Part shown: positions 8,206 to 16,483 of the stretch, in pieces
Numbering within the stretch: the stretch's first letter is position 1
Layout: every line of letters begins with the position of its first letter
DNA from: Pseudomonadota bacterium
Lineage (GTDB): Bacteria; Pseudomonadota; Alphaproteobacteria; Rhizobiales; Hyphomicrobiaceae
Assembly (NCBI GenBank): GCA_023423275.1
Contig: JAFAFW010000094.1
Location: 1 to 41,036 of the forward strand
Direction of reading: 5' to 3'
DNA: 41,036 nucleotides
The notes under the pieces: model-generated
Told to the model about the DNA's origin: nothing
Databases searched by the model: none
What the model saw: only the letters and a program-made list of their open reading frames with translations
Position numbers and translations under genes: made by a program

Positions 8206-8928
8206 CTAGTCAGCGTAAAGGATGTAGCCTTTGCTGCGCACCGTCTGGAGATAGACGGGATTGGACGGATCGACCTCGATCTTGCGGCGCAGCCGGTTGA
8301 TCTGCACGTCGATGGCGCGCTCGCTACCGGTAGAGTCGTCGCTCGCCAGTTCGTGGCGGGCGATGGCCATGCCGGGCCGCTGCGCGAACAGGCGCAGCAG
8401 GTCGCGCTCTCGCTCGGTGAGCTTGATGCTTTCCTCTCCGCGCTTCAGTTCTCCGCGCGCGATGTAGAACGTAAAGTCCCCCATCCGGATTTCATCGTGA
8501 TTGGTCTGCGGTGCCTGTCCGCGTCTCAGGATGTTCTTCACGCGCAGCACCAGTTCACGCGGCTCGAACGGCTTAGGAAGGTAATCGTCCACGCCCGCTT
8601 CCAGCCCTTCGATCCGGTCTTCGGGCTCGGAGCGCGCCGTCAGCATGCAGATCGGCACAGGTGAGGTCGACTTCAGGTAACGCGCGAGATCAAGGCCGCT
8701 TTCGCCCGGCATCATCACATCGAGGATCACGAGATCGAACCGGAGGCCGCGCATGGCCGCGCGTGCTGCTATGCTATCGGCCGCGGGGGTGACCCGGAAC
8801 CCATTCTCGACCAGATAGCGGGTCAGCAGGTCGCGGATGCGTTGGTCGTCATCGACGATCAGCACGTGTGGGGCATCATCGGGGGGGCAATCATGACGCT
8901 CATGACGCGCTACGCCCACTTCGGTCAT
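8206..8928 (-). CDS. OmpR/PhoB-type response regulator (PetR-like)
   Basis: A 240-residue two-domain regulator. The receiver domain has VLIVDDD at about 22-28, phospho-acceptor Asp70 in VILDVMMPGESG, Thr97 in MLTARS and Lys119 in YLPKPFEPREL. The C-terminal winged helix contains LTERERDLLRLFAQ and the recognition region SERAIDVQINRLRRKIE, ending YLQTVRSKGYIL. It starts two bases after the MarR gene's stop and lies 26 bases ahead of the kinase, so the three genes form one operon. The MarR-OmpR pairing is the arrangement called petP-petR in Rhodobacter; I assign the likeness from context and domain type, not from an alignment. Confidence 0.95.
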   Translation of the reverse strand: MTEVGVARHERHDCPPDDAPHVLIVDDDQRIRDLLTRYLVENGFRVTPAADSIAARAAMRGLRFDLVILDVMMPGESGLDLARYLKSTSPVPICMLTARSEPEDRIEGLEAGVDDYLPKPFEPRELVLRVKNILRRGQAPQTNHDEIRMGDFTFYIARGELKRGEESIKLTERERDLLRLFAQRPGMAIARHELASDDSTGSERAIDVQINRLRRKIEVDPSNPVYLQTVRSKGYILYAD

Positions 8929-8930
8929 GT

Positions 8931-9497
8931 CTAGCCCTCCCTGTCGGCCGCTCCGTTTGCCGATCCGCGGATCAGCTTTTCGATTTGCGGCCGCTGAGTT
9001 TCAGCGATCATGCTGGCGAGAAATTGTCTGGCGGCCGGGGCAGCACCGTCCCCGAGCGTGGCTAGGGCTTCTTGGATCCGGTCGATCTGCAAGGCAATCA
9101 GCTTATTGGCAAGCGCCGAGCCTTTCGCCGTCAGGGAGAGAAGGCGTTCTCGCCGATCCGCCTCGCCAGCCTGTTGGACGATAAATCCCTCATCGACCAG
9201 TTGTTTCAGAACCCGCGCGAGACTTTGCTTGGTAATTTTGAGAATATCAAGGAGATCGGCGACGCGCAGGCCGGGGTGCCGGTGGACGAAATGCAGCACC
9301 CGATGGTGAGCGCGGCCAAACCCGAATTCGGCAAGGACGACGTCGGCTTCGCCAGTAAAGTCCCTGTAAGCGAAATAGAATAATTCAACATATTCGATGA
9401 GCTGTTGCCGACCGCCGGAGACCATCGCCGCGGCTTGAGTTTCACCGTCGGCTGGTTCCGATGTCGGCACCGTCAGCTCGGAGGATATGTCAGTCAT
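8931..9497 (-). CDS. MarR-family transcriptional regulator (PetP-like)
   Basis: A 188-residue winged-helix regulator. After a polar N-terminus of about 30 residues, a dimerisation helix (VELFYFAYRDFTGEAD) leads into the DNA-binding region GLRVADLLDILKITKQSLARV. The wing with EADRRERLLSLTAKG is the MarR signature (DxRxxxxxLT). It is first in a leftward operon with an OmpR regulator (2-base gap) and a histidine kinase, and is divergent from ilvE across about 170 bp. The combination resembles PetP-PetR of purple bacteria. Effector and targets are unknown. No strong RBS precedes the ATG. Confidence 0.92.
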   Translation of the reverse strand: MTDISSELTVPTSEPADGETQAAAMVSGGRQQLIEYVELFYFAYRDFTGEADVVLAEFGFGRAHHRVLHFVHRHPGLRVADLLDILKITKQSLARVLKQLVDEGFIVQQAGEADRRERLLSLTAKGSALANKLIALQIDRIQEALATLGDGAAPAARQFLASMIAETQRPQIEKLIRGSANGAADREG

Positions 9498-9570
9498 GTT
9501 GACTTATTAGGAGGCCATTGTTACCCGTGGCAAGTGCATTCCTGCGCCGTATGCATGCCATCGCAACCCA

Positions 9571-9580
9571 TGACATGTCA
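9571..9580. promoter_or_regulatory. Palindrome TGACATGTCA in divergent marR/ilvE promoter
   Basis: A perfect 10-bp palindrome about 75 bases upstream of the MarR gene start and 90 upstream of ilvE. MarR proteins often bind short palindromes in their own promoter, so this is a candidate operator. The site is short and could be chance. Confidence 0.3.
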
Positions 9581-9669
9581 GGTCCGGACGCGTGTCCGGC
9601 GTTGCCTGGGGCGGGTATCGCAGCGGAAAATGACAGACCGGTGTCGCCGGCGACCCCAAGGAGAGTGAG

Positions 9670-10560
9670 ATGGCTGCGCTCGTTCCCTATCACGATCGCG
9701 ATGGATTTATCTGGATGGATGGCAAGCTGGTGCCGTGGCGGGAGGCGAACCTGCACGTGCTGACGCATGGCCTGCACTACGCCAGCGCGGTGTTCGAGGG
9801 CGAGCGCGCCTACGGCGGCGAGATCTTCAAGCTCACCGAGCACACCGAGCGTCTCGTTGCCGGTGCCCGCACCATGGACTTCGAGATCCCCTATTCGGTC
9901 GCGGAGATCGACGCCGCCTGCCGCGAGGTCGTGAAAGCCAACAAGCTGGTCGATTGCTATGTGCGTCCGATCGCGTGGCGCGGCAGCGAGCAGATGGGCG
10001 TGTCGGCGCAGCTTGCCAAGATTCATCTGGCCGTCGCGGCCTGGGACTGGGGTTCCTACTTCGACCCGAAAGAACGTCTTCGCGGGATCCGCCTGACGCA
10101 CGCACAATACTGCCGCCCCGATCCGCGCACCGCTCCGGCGAAGACCAAGGCGGCCGGGCTCTACATGATCTGCACGCTCGAAAAGCATCGTGCCGAGAAG
10201 GCCGGATATGCCGACGCGGTGATGCTCGACTGGCGCGGGCACGTTGCTGAATGCACGGGTGCCAACATCTTCTTCGTGAAGGATGGCGTTCTGCACACGC
10301 CGACGCCGGACTGCTTCCTCGATGGCATCACGCGCCGCACCGTAATCGGTTTGGCGAAGAAGCAGGGCATCGAGGTTATCGAGCGCACGATCCTGCCGGC
10401 GGAACTCAGCACGTTTTCGGAGTGCTTCATCGTCGGCACCGCAGCCGAGGTGACGCCGGTCCGCGAGATCGGCGAGAACCAGTATCAGCCGGGCCGCATC
10501 TCCGAGACCCTGCTCAACGACTACATGGCAGCAGTGCAGCCGAGCAAATCGGCGGCGTAG
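9670..10560 (+). CDS. ilvE: Branched-chain amino acid aminotransferase IlvE
   Basis: A 296-residue fold-type IV PLP enzyme. It transfers amino groups between glutamate and the 2-oxo acids of Leu, Ile and Val. Markers are GFIWMDGKLVPWREA, HGLHYASAVFEGERAY, the Lys segment AKTKAAGLYMICTLEKHRA (the lysine before AAG is the likely Schiff-base residue), ADAVMLDWRGHVAECTGANIFFVKDG and DGITRRTVIGLAK. The ATG has AAGGAG six bases upstream. It is monocistronic as far as visible, divergent from the marR-ompR-kinase operon and convergent with the SNase gene 31 bases away. No leader peptide with runs of Ile/Leu/Val codons was seen. Confidence 0.95.
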   Translation: MAALVPYHDRDGFIWMDGKLVPWREANLHVLTHGLHYASAVFEGERAYGGEIFKLTEHTERLVAGARTMDFEIPYSVAEIDAACREVVKANKLVDCYVRPIAWRGSEQMGVSAQLAKIHLAVAAWDWGSYFDPKERLRGIRLTHAQYCRPDPRTAPAKTKAAGLYMICTLEKHRAEKAGYADAVMLDWRGHVAECTGANIFFVKDGVLHTPTPDCFLDGITRRTVIGLAKKQGIEVIERTILPAELSTFSECFIVGTAAEVTPVREIGENQYQPGRISETLLNDYMAAVQPSKSAA

Positions 10561-10591
10561 ACTTCCGACAGGACTGCTTCGGTGGGTGGGC

Positions 10592-10999
10592 TCAGCACCA
10601 TCCGCCGCGCGTCTCGCGCCCGTGATAGGGATGCGCCAGACCTTCCGAGATCAGCATCTCGCCGGCGTCCTGACCATCGATCATCAAATGCGATAGCTGG
10701 CGGCCGTACGCATCTTTCGCATTCCCTTCCGGCCACAGATCGACGCTGCTTGCCGACGCGATCAACTCTCGCAACCGCTGCGCGGCGGCGCGTCCAAGCG
10801 CGCGCTCCTTCGGGCACTGCGCTTCGCTGATCTCGGGCGCATCCACACCGATCAGGCGATGACGCACACCGGCCCGCTCGACCGTATCGCCATCGATGAC
10901 GGTAATGGATGCCGATGCGGGTCCATAAAGCTCGACCGCGACCAGCGCCGCGATTGCGAGTGCAGAGACGACAACCAGCATCAGCAAGGCCCGGATCAT
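10592..10999 (-). CDS. Thermonuclease-family (SNase-like) exported or anchored nuclease
   Basis: A 135-residue protein with an N-terminal hydrophobic segment (about residues 3-24), which could be a signal peptide or an anchor. A minimal staphylococcal-nuclease-like domain follows. Residues expected at the active site are present: Asp in VIDGDTV, Arg in RLIGVDAPEI with the following Asp and Glu, and the second Arg in DAYGRQLSHL. The C-terminal EMLISEGLAHPY matches the family end. The predicted activity is Ca2+-dependent cleavage of DNA or RNA outside the cytoplasm. It converges on ilvE. About 340 bases separate its start from the tRNA-Thr 3' end. Confidence 0.88.
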   Translation of the reverse strand: MIRALLMLVVVSALAIAALVAVELYGPASASITVIDGDTVERAGVRHRLIGVDAPEISEAQCPKERALGRAAAQRLRELIASASSVDLWPEGNAKDAYGRQLSHLMIDGQDAGEMLISEGLAHPYHGRETRGGWC

Positions 11000-11341
11000 C
11001 CGGCGATTGTTTCAGACAAGAGTAAATACGTTAGTTACAGCCGGGCTCGCTCGGCGCACCTCGTCGATTTTTTCGGGAAATCGGTCGCTTTGGTGAGGAG
11101 TTCCCCGGAAGCGGCGGCGAGATAGCGCCAGCTTGGCTGGAATAGTACCGTCATCTGTAAAATCGCAGCGCTCGCCTCACCGCCCGCGAAGCCTCGCAGT
11201 CTCGCATAGTGGTCAGCAATTGCGGGAGCCTCATGCCATCGGCGGATGGGTACGATCCATCTTGCCTATTCCCAGGGTGTTCGTCCGCGATGAAGCGCGC
11301 ACTTCTGCTCTTGAAGGAAGCTTTTGATATGCGAGGAATAG
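11000..11341. other. Intergenic region between SNase gene and tRNA-Thr
   Basis: About 340 bases with no gene I can support. It should contain the SNase promoter and the tRNA 3' trailer (both leftward), but I found no clear U-tract hairpin or promoter boxes. Short reading frames here have no family features. Confidence 0.5.
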
Positions 11342-11416
<75 letters not shown>

Positions 11417-11644
11417 GTAAGCGATGATTCGCCTGCCGGCCAACGCGGTCGATAGCCAGCGGGGTTCGTCTAACCCATTGCCAGGGGCTGCGCAAGCGCG
11501 GTGGCATGGATGAGGCCCAGTCAATTTGGCTCAAGATCCCAGGCCCGCGGCGCTAACGTGGCCATTCCACCCCACAGTGCGGCAATGTCGACGCTGCCTT
11601 ATAAGGCCCCATGCCCACGTCAGTTGGACGGCAGGCTTAGCCGC

Positions 11645-12379
11645 TCATGGACACCCCAACGCGTCAGCGAGGGAGGTGAAGCTGTCCGCTACGATGTCCC
11701 AATCGCCTGGGGTGGCGACATCGGCCTGTTTTGCCGGACCATATTCTCGTGGCCGGGCAACGAATCCCGTGCACAGACCTTCCTTGGCGGCTGCGGCCAG
11801 ATCGCTGCTGTGGGCGGCCACCAGCATGACCTTGTGGCGCGGAAGTGTGAGGATCTCCGCACTGCGGCGGTAGGCTTCTGGCTGGGGCTTGTAGGCGCGC
11901 GCGACTTCTGCGCCCAGGATCACGTCCCAAGGCAGGCCGGCATTCTTGGCCAGCCGCGTCATCAGTCCGACGTTGCCGTTCGACAGCGTCCCGATGATGA
12001 ATTTCTGCTTCAGCCGTGTGAGGCCCGCGACGGTGTCGGGCCAGGGGGGCAGGCGATGCCAGGCTCTGGTGAGTTCGTCCTTGTCCTCCTCCGTCAGATC
12101 GCGGAGGCCATGACGGGCGAGTACCGTTTCAAGGTTCTCGCGATGCAGGATATCCAGGATGGTCCACGGCCTGCGACCGGTCCGGATTTCCTCCATCGCC
12201 GGCTGATAAAGACCACGCCATTCATCGGCGAGCAGCGCCCAGTCGAGGGAAAGGCCCTTGCTGGCGCCAAAGGTTTCGAGTTCGCGGATGACGCCGGATC
12301 GCCAGTCGACGACGGTGCCGAACACATCGAACAACAGGGCCTCGACCTGACTCACATCGTTCACGTGCCGAACCTCCAT
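11645..12379 (-). CDS. Haloacid dehalogenase, type II (HAD superfamily)
   Basis: A 244-residue HAD hydrolase of the L-2-haloacid dehalogenase type. Nucleophile Asp18 lies in FDVFGTVVDWRSG, where family members have the Asp-containing LLFDVFGT motif. Motif II is LSNGN, motif III YKPQPEAY, and the fourth region VAAHSSDLAAA. These match the dehalogenase branch rather than phosphatases, but substrate cannot be fixed from sequence. Its first 19 bases overlap the end of aroC, so the two are translationally linked. A functional tie to chorismate synthesis is not obvious; it may simply ride in the operon. Confidence 0.88.
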   Translation of the reverse strand: MEVRHVNDVSQVEALLFDVFGTVVDWRSGVIRELETFGASKGLSLDWALLADEWRGLYQPAMEEIRTGRRPWTILDILHRENLETVLARHGLRDLTEEDKDELTRAWHRLPPWPDTVAGLTRLKQKFIIGTLSNGNVGLMTRLAKNAGLPWDVILGAEVARAYKPQPEAYRRSAEILTLPRHKVMLVAAHSSDLAAAAKEGLCTGFVARPREYGPAKQADVATPGDWDIVADSFTSLADALGCP

Positions 12380-13467
12380 TGTCCGGTCTGTGCCCGATGG
12401 CGCAGGGCATGATCGGCGAGTACGCAGGCGACCATGGCCTCACCCACGGGAACCGCGCGGATGCCCACGCATGGATCATGCCGCCCTTTCGTGAGGATTT
12501 CGGTTTCGTTGCCTTGGCGGTCCACTGTCCGCCGGGGAGCCAGGATAGAAGAGGTCGGCTTCACCGCGAAACGGCAGACGACCGGCTGGCCAGTGGAAAT
12601 GCCGCCGAGGATGCCGCCAGCGTGGTTCGACAAGAACACCGGCCGCCCATCAGGGCCTATCCGCATTTCGTCGGCATTCTCTTCGCCGGACAGCAGGGCG
12701 GCCGCCATGCCTTCTCCGATCTCCACGCCCTTGACCGCGTTGATGCTCATCAGCGCGCTGGCGAGATCCTGGTCGAGTTTGCCATAAATGGGTTCGCCGA
12801 GACCGGCCGGGACGCCTTCCGCAATCACCTCGATCACGGCTCCGGCCGACGAGCCGGATTTGCGCACCTGATCGAGAAAACCGGCCCAAGTCTGCACCGT
12901 GTCATGGTCCGGGCAGAAGAACGGGTTGCTGTCGACCTCCTCCCAGTTCCAGCGGCTGTGATCGATCTCGTGAGGGCCGATGCGGGTCAGCGCGCCGCGG
13001 ATCGCCACGCCACTGCCGAGCACCTTCCGGGCGATGGCGCCAGCCGCCACCCGCATCGCCGTCTCGCGCGCCGAGGAACGCCCGCCGCCGCGATAATCGC
13101 GGATGCCGTATTTCTCGACGTACGTGTAGTCGGCATGGCCGGGGCGGAATTTGTCCTTGATATCCCCGTAGTCCTTGGAGCGCTGATCGACGTTGCGGAT
13201 CACGAGCGAGATCGGCGTGCCGGTGGTGACCTGCCGTCCGCTGTCGTCCGGGAAGACGCCGGAGAGGATCTCGACCTCGTCGGGCTCGCGGCGCTGGGTA
13301 GTGTAGCGCGATTGGCCCGGACGGCGCCGGTCCAGATAGACCTGGATTTCGGAGGCTTCCAACGGGATGTCGGGCGGGCAGCCGTCAACCACGCAGCCGA
13401 TTGCGGGCCCGTGGCTTTCACCCCAGGTGGTGACGCGGAACAGATGACCGAACGTGTTGTGTGACAT
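12361..13467 (-). CDS. aroC: Chorismate synthase AroC
   Basis: A 368-residue enzyme that converts 5-enolpyruvylshikimate-3-phosphate to chorismate using reduced FMN, the last shikimate-pathway step. Signatures are SHNTFGHLFRVTTWGESHG at the N-terminus, RRPGQSRYTTQRREPDEVE, the FMN/substrate segment DYRGGGRSSARETAMRVAAGA and the C-terminal GRHDPCVGIRAVPVGEAM. The ATG at 13467 gives the standard family start; a further upstream frame is not conserved. The 3' end overlaps the HAD gene by 19 bases. Upstream is a TPR gene on the same strand, about 110 bases away. Confidence 0.97.
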   Translation of the reverse strand: MSHNTFGHLFRVTTWGESHGPAIGCVVDGCPPDIPLEASEIQVYLDRRRPGQSRYTTQRREPDEVEILSGVFPDDSGRQVTTGTPISLVIRNVDQRSKDYGDIKDKFRPGHADYTYVEKYGIRDYRGGGRSSARETAMRVAAGAIARKVLGSGVAIRGALTRIGPHEIDHSRWNWEEVDSNPFFCPDHDTVQTWAGFLDQVRKSGSSAGAVIEVIAEGVPAGLGEPIYGKLDQDLASALMSINAVKGVEIGEGMAAALLSGEENADEMRIGPDGRPVFLSNHAGGILGGISTGQPVVCRFAVKPTSSILAPRRTVDRQGNETEILTKGRHDPCVGIRAVPVGEAMVACVLADHALRHRAQTGQWRFGT

Positions 13468-13575
13468 GAATTCTTCGCGCCAGCCGTGAAAGATCGCGTC
13501 GCGCAAGGCTTAACCGACACCGGCAGGGGCGGCAACCCGGGATCCTGAAAACAGGTCGTCACCCCCGGACGTGGG

Positions 13576-14229
13576 TTATTTCTCAGTCACGCCTAGTCGC
13601 TGCAACCCGTTGTGCGCCTCGTCGTTATCGTTATCCAGCTCCAGCGCCCTGCGGAAGTCGGCTATGGCCAGATCGCGCTCACCACGAGCCTCGTGGGTTT
13701 CACCGCGCGCCGAGAGCGCATCCTCATTCTCAGAGTCGTGCTCCAAGGCCGTATTGTAGTCCGCGAGCGCCTTGTCGTAGTCGGATTGCGCGGCGTAGGC
13801 CAAGCCGCGATAGAGCAGCGCCTCGGTGTCGGTCGGATCGAGCCGGATCGCTTCGGAAAAATCGGCGATGGCGAGGTCGCTCTTGCCGTCCCGGTCATAG
13901 GCCAGCCCTCGGTAGTGATAGAGGGCCCTGTACTCCGGGTTGAGCTTGATAGCCTGCGTATAGTCCTCGATCGCATCGGCCAGATTGTTCAGGTCCTCCT
14001 GCGCGATGCCACGATTCAGGTAGGCATCGGCGCGAATTTCCGGAATCTGTGCGGTATTGGAAATGACGTTGCTGCAACTCTGCAACCGGAACTCCGGGAG
14101 GCTCTCCTCGCGCCGGCAGTCGGCGATGTCGTCGGAGCTTGCGCCGGCCGGCTGCGCAAAAAGGAGCGATGCGACCAGCGAGGCCGCCAGCGCCACATCC
14201 CTTTTGTATCCGGTTCTGCGATCAGCCAA
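13576..14229 (-). CDS. Exported tetratricopeptide-repeat protein
   Basis: About 217 residues: a signal peptide (hydrophobic DVALAASLVASLLF, cleavage probably after AGA), then at least four consecutive TPR units. The repeats show ADAYLNRGIAQEDLNNLADA, ALYHYRGLAYDRDGKSDLAI, ALLYRGLAYAAQSDYDKAL and ALSARGETHEARGERDLAI, spaced 34 residues apart. TPR arrays bind other proteins; no enzymatic part is present. The start is uncertain. TTG at 14229 gives a tidy signal peptide, a GTG at 14286 would add 19 residues, and GTG at 14196 would remove the basic n-region. It sits between aroC and the phosphatase gene; partners are unknown. Confidence 0.83.
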   Translation of the reverse strand: MADRRTGYKRDVALAASLVASLLFAQPAGASSDDIADCRREESLPEFRLQSCSNVISNTAQIPEIRADAYLNRGIAQEDLNNLADAIEDYTQAIKLNPEYRALYHYRGLAYDRDGKSDLAIADFSEAIRLDPTDTEALLYRGLAYAAQSDYDKALADYNTALEHDSENEDALSARGETHEARGERDLAIADFRRALELDNDNDEAHNGLQRLGVTEK

Positions 14230-14286
14230 CGTATGAACTCTGCGAGATCTGCATTGAGCGTGCTCCCGAGCATTATGCCCGAACAC

Positions 14287-14708
14287 CGCAGACGAGGCCT
14301 CATCGATTCACGCACGAGCATACGGATTCGTTAATTTGGCTGTATCCGGCGCTAGGTGCGGGCCTTTTATGCACCAATATTTGAGTCGCGGACGCTAATT
14401 CCGCGATGCCACGTGACAATCGCCAAATTCACGCGGTACTCACGCAGCTGCGTATCCACGATTCGTAGCCCTGTCGTGGGGTTGGGCGCACCAGCGCGTT
14501 GGTGCAATCGATCCCAGGCAGGGCCACCGTGGAAACCGACGGAGCGCCGCCAGCATGCTGGAGTGTGAGGTCGGTCGTGAAATCTGACGGAAGCGGCGGC
14601 GGACGATGGTCCAAGGTCGCAACTAGGTACAGTTCCGTCGTGATACGGCGGACTGATAATCGCGGCACAAACGTGGACTGAGCACCCACGGTTGTTTCGG
14701 GATTGCTG
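14287..14708. other. Gene-free region upstream of the TPR gene
   Basis: Together with the adjacent terminator this makes a gap of about 500 bases between the TPR gene and the histidine phosphatase. It should hold the TPR-gene promoter. I saw no convincing coding frame, RNA gene or repeat; frames on either strand lack family features. Confidence 0.5.
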
Positions 14709-14747
14709 AAAAAATGGAGAGCCGGGGCAGCCGCTGCCCCGGCTCTC
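14709..14747 (-). terminator. Intrinsic terminator of the fabI-MDR-phosphatase operon
   Basis: A perfect 14-bp stem, GAGAGCCGGGGCAG paired with CTGCCCCGGCTCTC around a 3-base loop. On the minus strand it is followed by CCATTTTTT, a proper U-tract. It lies 48 bases beyond the stop of the histidine phosphatase gene. This is the clearest rho-independent terminator in the window. Confidence 0.9.
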
Positions 14748-14794
14748 TTCTGTTTCAGCGGGTGGCATCCGTCAGCGGTGCCAATATCGTCCGT

Positions 14795-15382
14795 TCAGTG
14801 CCACTCCATTTGGCCCTTGCGCAGAACAAGAACTTTATCCTGCGGCACGCTCAGGTCCGGGATTTCGCGCGGATCGAGGCCTAGCAGGTGGCCACGCAGC
14901 GCCCGGCTGACGCCGCCGTGAGAAACCACGACGGCACTTCCCGTGAGATCCTGTAGCCACGCAACGGCGCGCTCGGTGAGGTCCCGGTAGCTCTCGCCGC
15001 CGCGCGGCCGCCACGTGAACGCGTCGGTCATGCGCTCCTGATATCCAGCAGGATCGCGATCCGCCAGCTCCGACCATGAGAACCCTTCCCAATGACCGAA
15101 ATTGATCTCCTTTAGCCGGTCATCGAACGTGAAGGTCGAGCGATCCAGCCCCATCGCCTCGCGAACGATTTCCATGGTTTCGCGCGTGCGGCTGAGTGGG
15201 CTGGAGATAAACGACATCGCTGCCGGATCCTGGATCAGCGCCTTCAGCGCGCTGCCATTGCGCGCGGCCTGCCCGCGCCCGATATCGTTCAGGCAGATAT
15301 CCGTTTGCCCCTGCAGACGCCGGGCCGCGTTCCAGTCCGTCTCGCCATGGCGAACGAAATAAAGTGTGAAGTCCCCCCGCAT
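14795..15382 (-). CDS. Histidine phosphatase family protein (phosphoglycerate mutase-like)
   Basis: A 195-residue branch-1 histidine phosphatase. The RHG motif LYFVRHGETDWNAARRLQGQTD supplies the phospho-accepting His, SSPLSRTRETM the second Arg, EINFGHWEG the acid region, and VVVSHGGVSRALRGHLLG the second catalytic His. Such proteins include cofactor-dependent phosphoglycerate mutases and many small-molecule phosphatases. Length and motifs fit a GpmB/CobC-like phosphatase better than a glycolytic mutase, but the substrate is unknown. It follows the MDR reductase by 15 bases and is closed by a strong terminator, so it is the last gene of the fabI transcript or of a shorter one. Confidence 0.9.
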   Translation of the reverse strand: MRGDFTLYFVRHGETDWNAARRLQGQTDICLNDIGRGQAARNGSALKALIQDPAAMSFISSPLSRTRETMEIVREAMGLDRSTFTFDDRLKEINFGHWEGFSWSELADRDPAGYQERMTDAFTWRPRGGESYRDLTERAVAWLQDLTGSAVVVSHGGVSRALRGHLLGLDPREIPDLSVPQDKVLVLRKGQMEWH

Positions 15383-15397
15383 TCTCTCCCGCCGTTC

Positions 15398-16405
15398 TCA
15401 GAGTTTCAGCACAAGTTTTCCGTGGTTGCCGCCGGTATACAGCAGGTTCAGGACATCCGGGAATGCGTCCAACCCGCCCTCGCGGATGTCCTCGCGGATC
15501 TTGAGCTTGCCTTGGCTGTGCCAGGTGCCCAGATCGCGGATCGCTTCTCCGATCCGGTCCTTCCAGTCGAACACGATGAGGCCTTGCACTTTCAGGCGCT
15601 GCGTCAGCACCGCCCGCAGATTTTTCAGTCCCGGTTCCGGCTGGGTCGCATTGTAACCCGCGATCAAGCCGCAGATCGCAACGCGTCCGTGCAGGTTCAT
15701 CTGGCCCAGGACGGTGTCGAGGATCTCCCCGCCGACGTTCTCGAAATTGACGTCGATCCCGTCAGGGCAGGCTGATTTCAGATGAGCCGCGAAGTTGCCG
15801 GCCTTGTAGTCGACCGCAGCGTCGAACCCGAGCTCGTCGGTGAGATACCCGCATTTTTCCGGACCGCCGGCGATGCCGACAGCGCGACAGCCTTTGAGCT
15901 TCGCGATTTGGCCAACCACCGAGCCGACGGCACCGGATGCCGCCGAGACGACGACGGTCTCCCCAGGCTGGGGATTGCAGACGTCCAGAAGTCCGAAATA
16001 AGCCGTCCATCCCGGCATCCCGAGGCCGCCGATCCAGCGCTGCAGCGGTGCGAGCGAGGTATCGACCTTGAAGACATTCTCGCCGCTCGAAATCGCAAAG
16101 CGCTGGACGCCGAACATGCCTTGCACGGCATCGCCGGGCTGGAAATCGGGATTGTTGCTGGCCTCCACATGCCCGGCCGCGTAGGCGCGCATGACCGCGC
16201 CGACGGGAACGGGCTTGATGTAGGAGCGCCCTTCGGCCACCCAGCCACGCATGGCGGGATCAAGGGAGACATAGGCGATCCGCACGCGAAACTCGCCAGG
16301 ACCGGGTTGCGGGACAGGTGCGTCCGCAACCGTGAAGACGTCCCTGGACAGCGGACCAGGAGGCGGGCGCTTGGCGAGCTTCACCTGTCGATTGCTGTCG
16401 GTCAT
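15398..16405 (-). CDS. NADP-dependent oxidoreductase, zinc-free MDR (leukotriene B4 12-hydroxydehydrogenase / CurA-like)
   Basis: A 335-residue medium-chain reductase. Its N-terminus (RQVKLAKRPPPGPLSRDVFTV), the segment YVSLDPAMRGWVAEGRSYI and the nucleotide loop VSAASGAVGSVVGQIAKLKG match the PTGR/curcumin-reductase branch. This branch reduces alpha,beta-unsaturated carbonyls with NADPH and lacks structural zinc. NFENVGGEILDTVL and the C-terminal HSQGKLKIREDIREGLDAFP-like region also fit. The ATG at 16405 is used; an in-frame start 15 codons upstream is not family-like. It lies 78 bases after fabI and 15 before the phosphatase. The physiological substrate is unknown. Confidence 0.92.
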   Translation of the reverse strand: MTDSNRQVKLAKRPPPGPLSRDVFTVADAPVPQPGPGEFRVRIAYVSLDPAMRGWVAEGRSYIKPVPVGAVMRAYAAGHVEASNNPDFQPGDAVQGMFGVQRFAISSGENVFKVDTSLAPLQRWIGGLGMPGWTAYFGLLDVCNPQPGETVVVSAASGAVGSVVGQIAKLKGCRAVGIAGGPEKCGYLTDELGFDAAVDYKAGNFAAHLKSACPDGIDVNFENVGGEILDTVLGQMNLHGRVAICGLIAGYNATQPEPGLKNLRAVLTQRLKVQGLIVFDWKDRIGEAIRDLGTWHSQGKLKIREDIREGGLDAFPDVLNLLYTGGNHGKLVLKL

Positions 16406-16483
16406 CGGTCTCTTGCTCCCGAGAAGTGACATTCTTCCAGAACTGTACATCCGGAAGAACGCAGCGGGAGCGAGTTTGGCGCG

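Noticed and set aside
12379..13464. 361-codon plus-strand frame opposite aroC
   Set aside because: Antisense to chorismate synthase, whose signatures are complete.
14367..14768. 133-codon minus frame in the gap before the phosphatase
   Set aside because: It crosses the strong terminator hairpin and has no family or RBS support.
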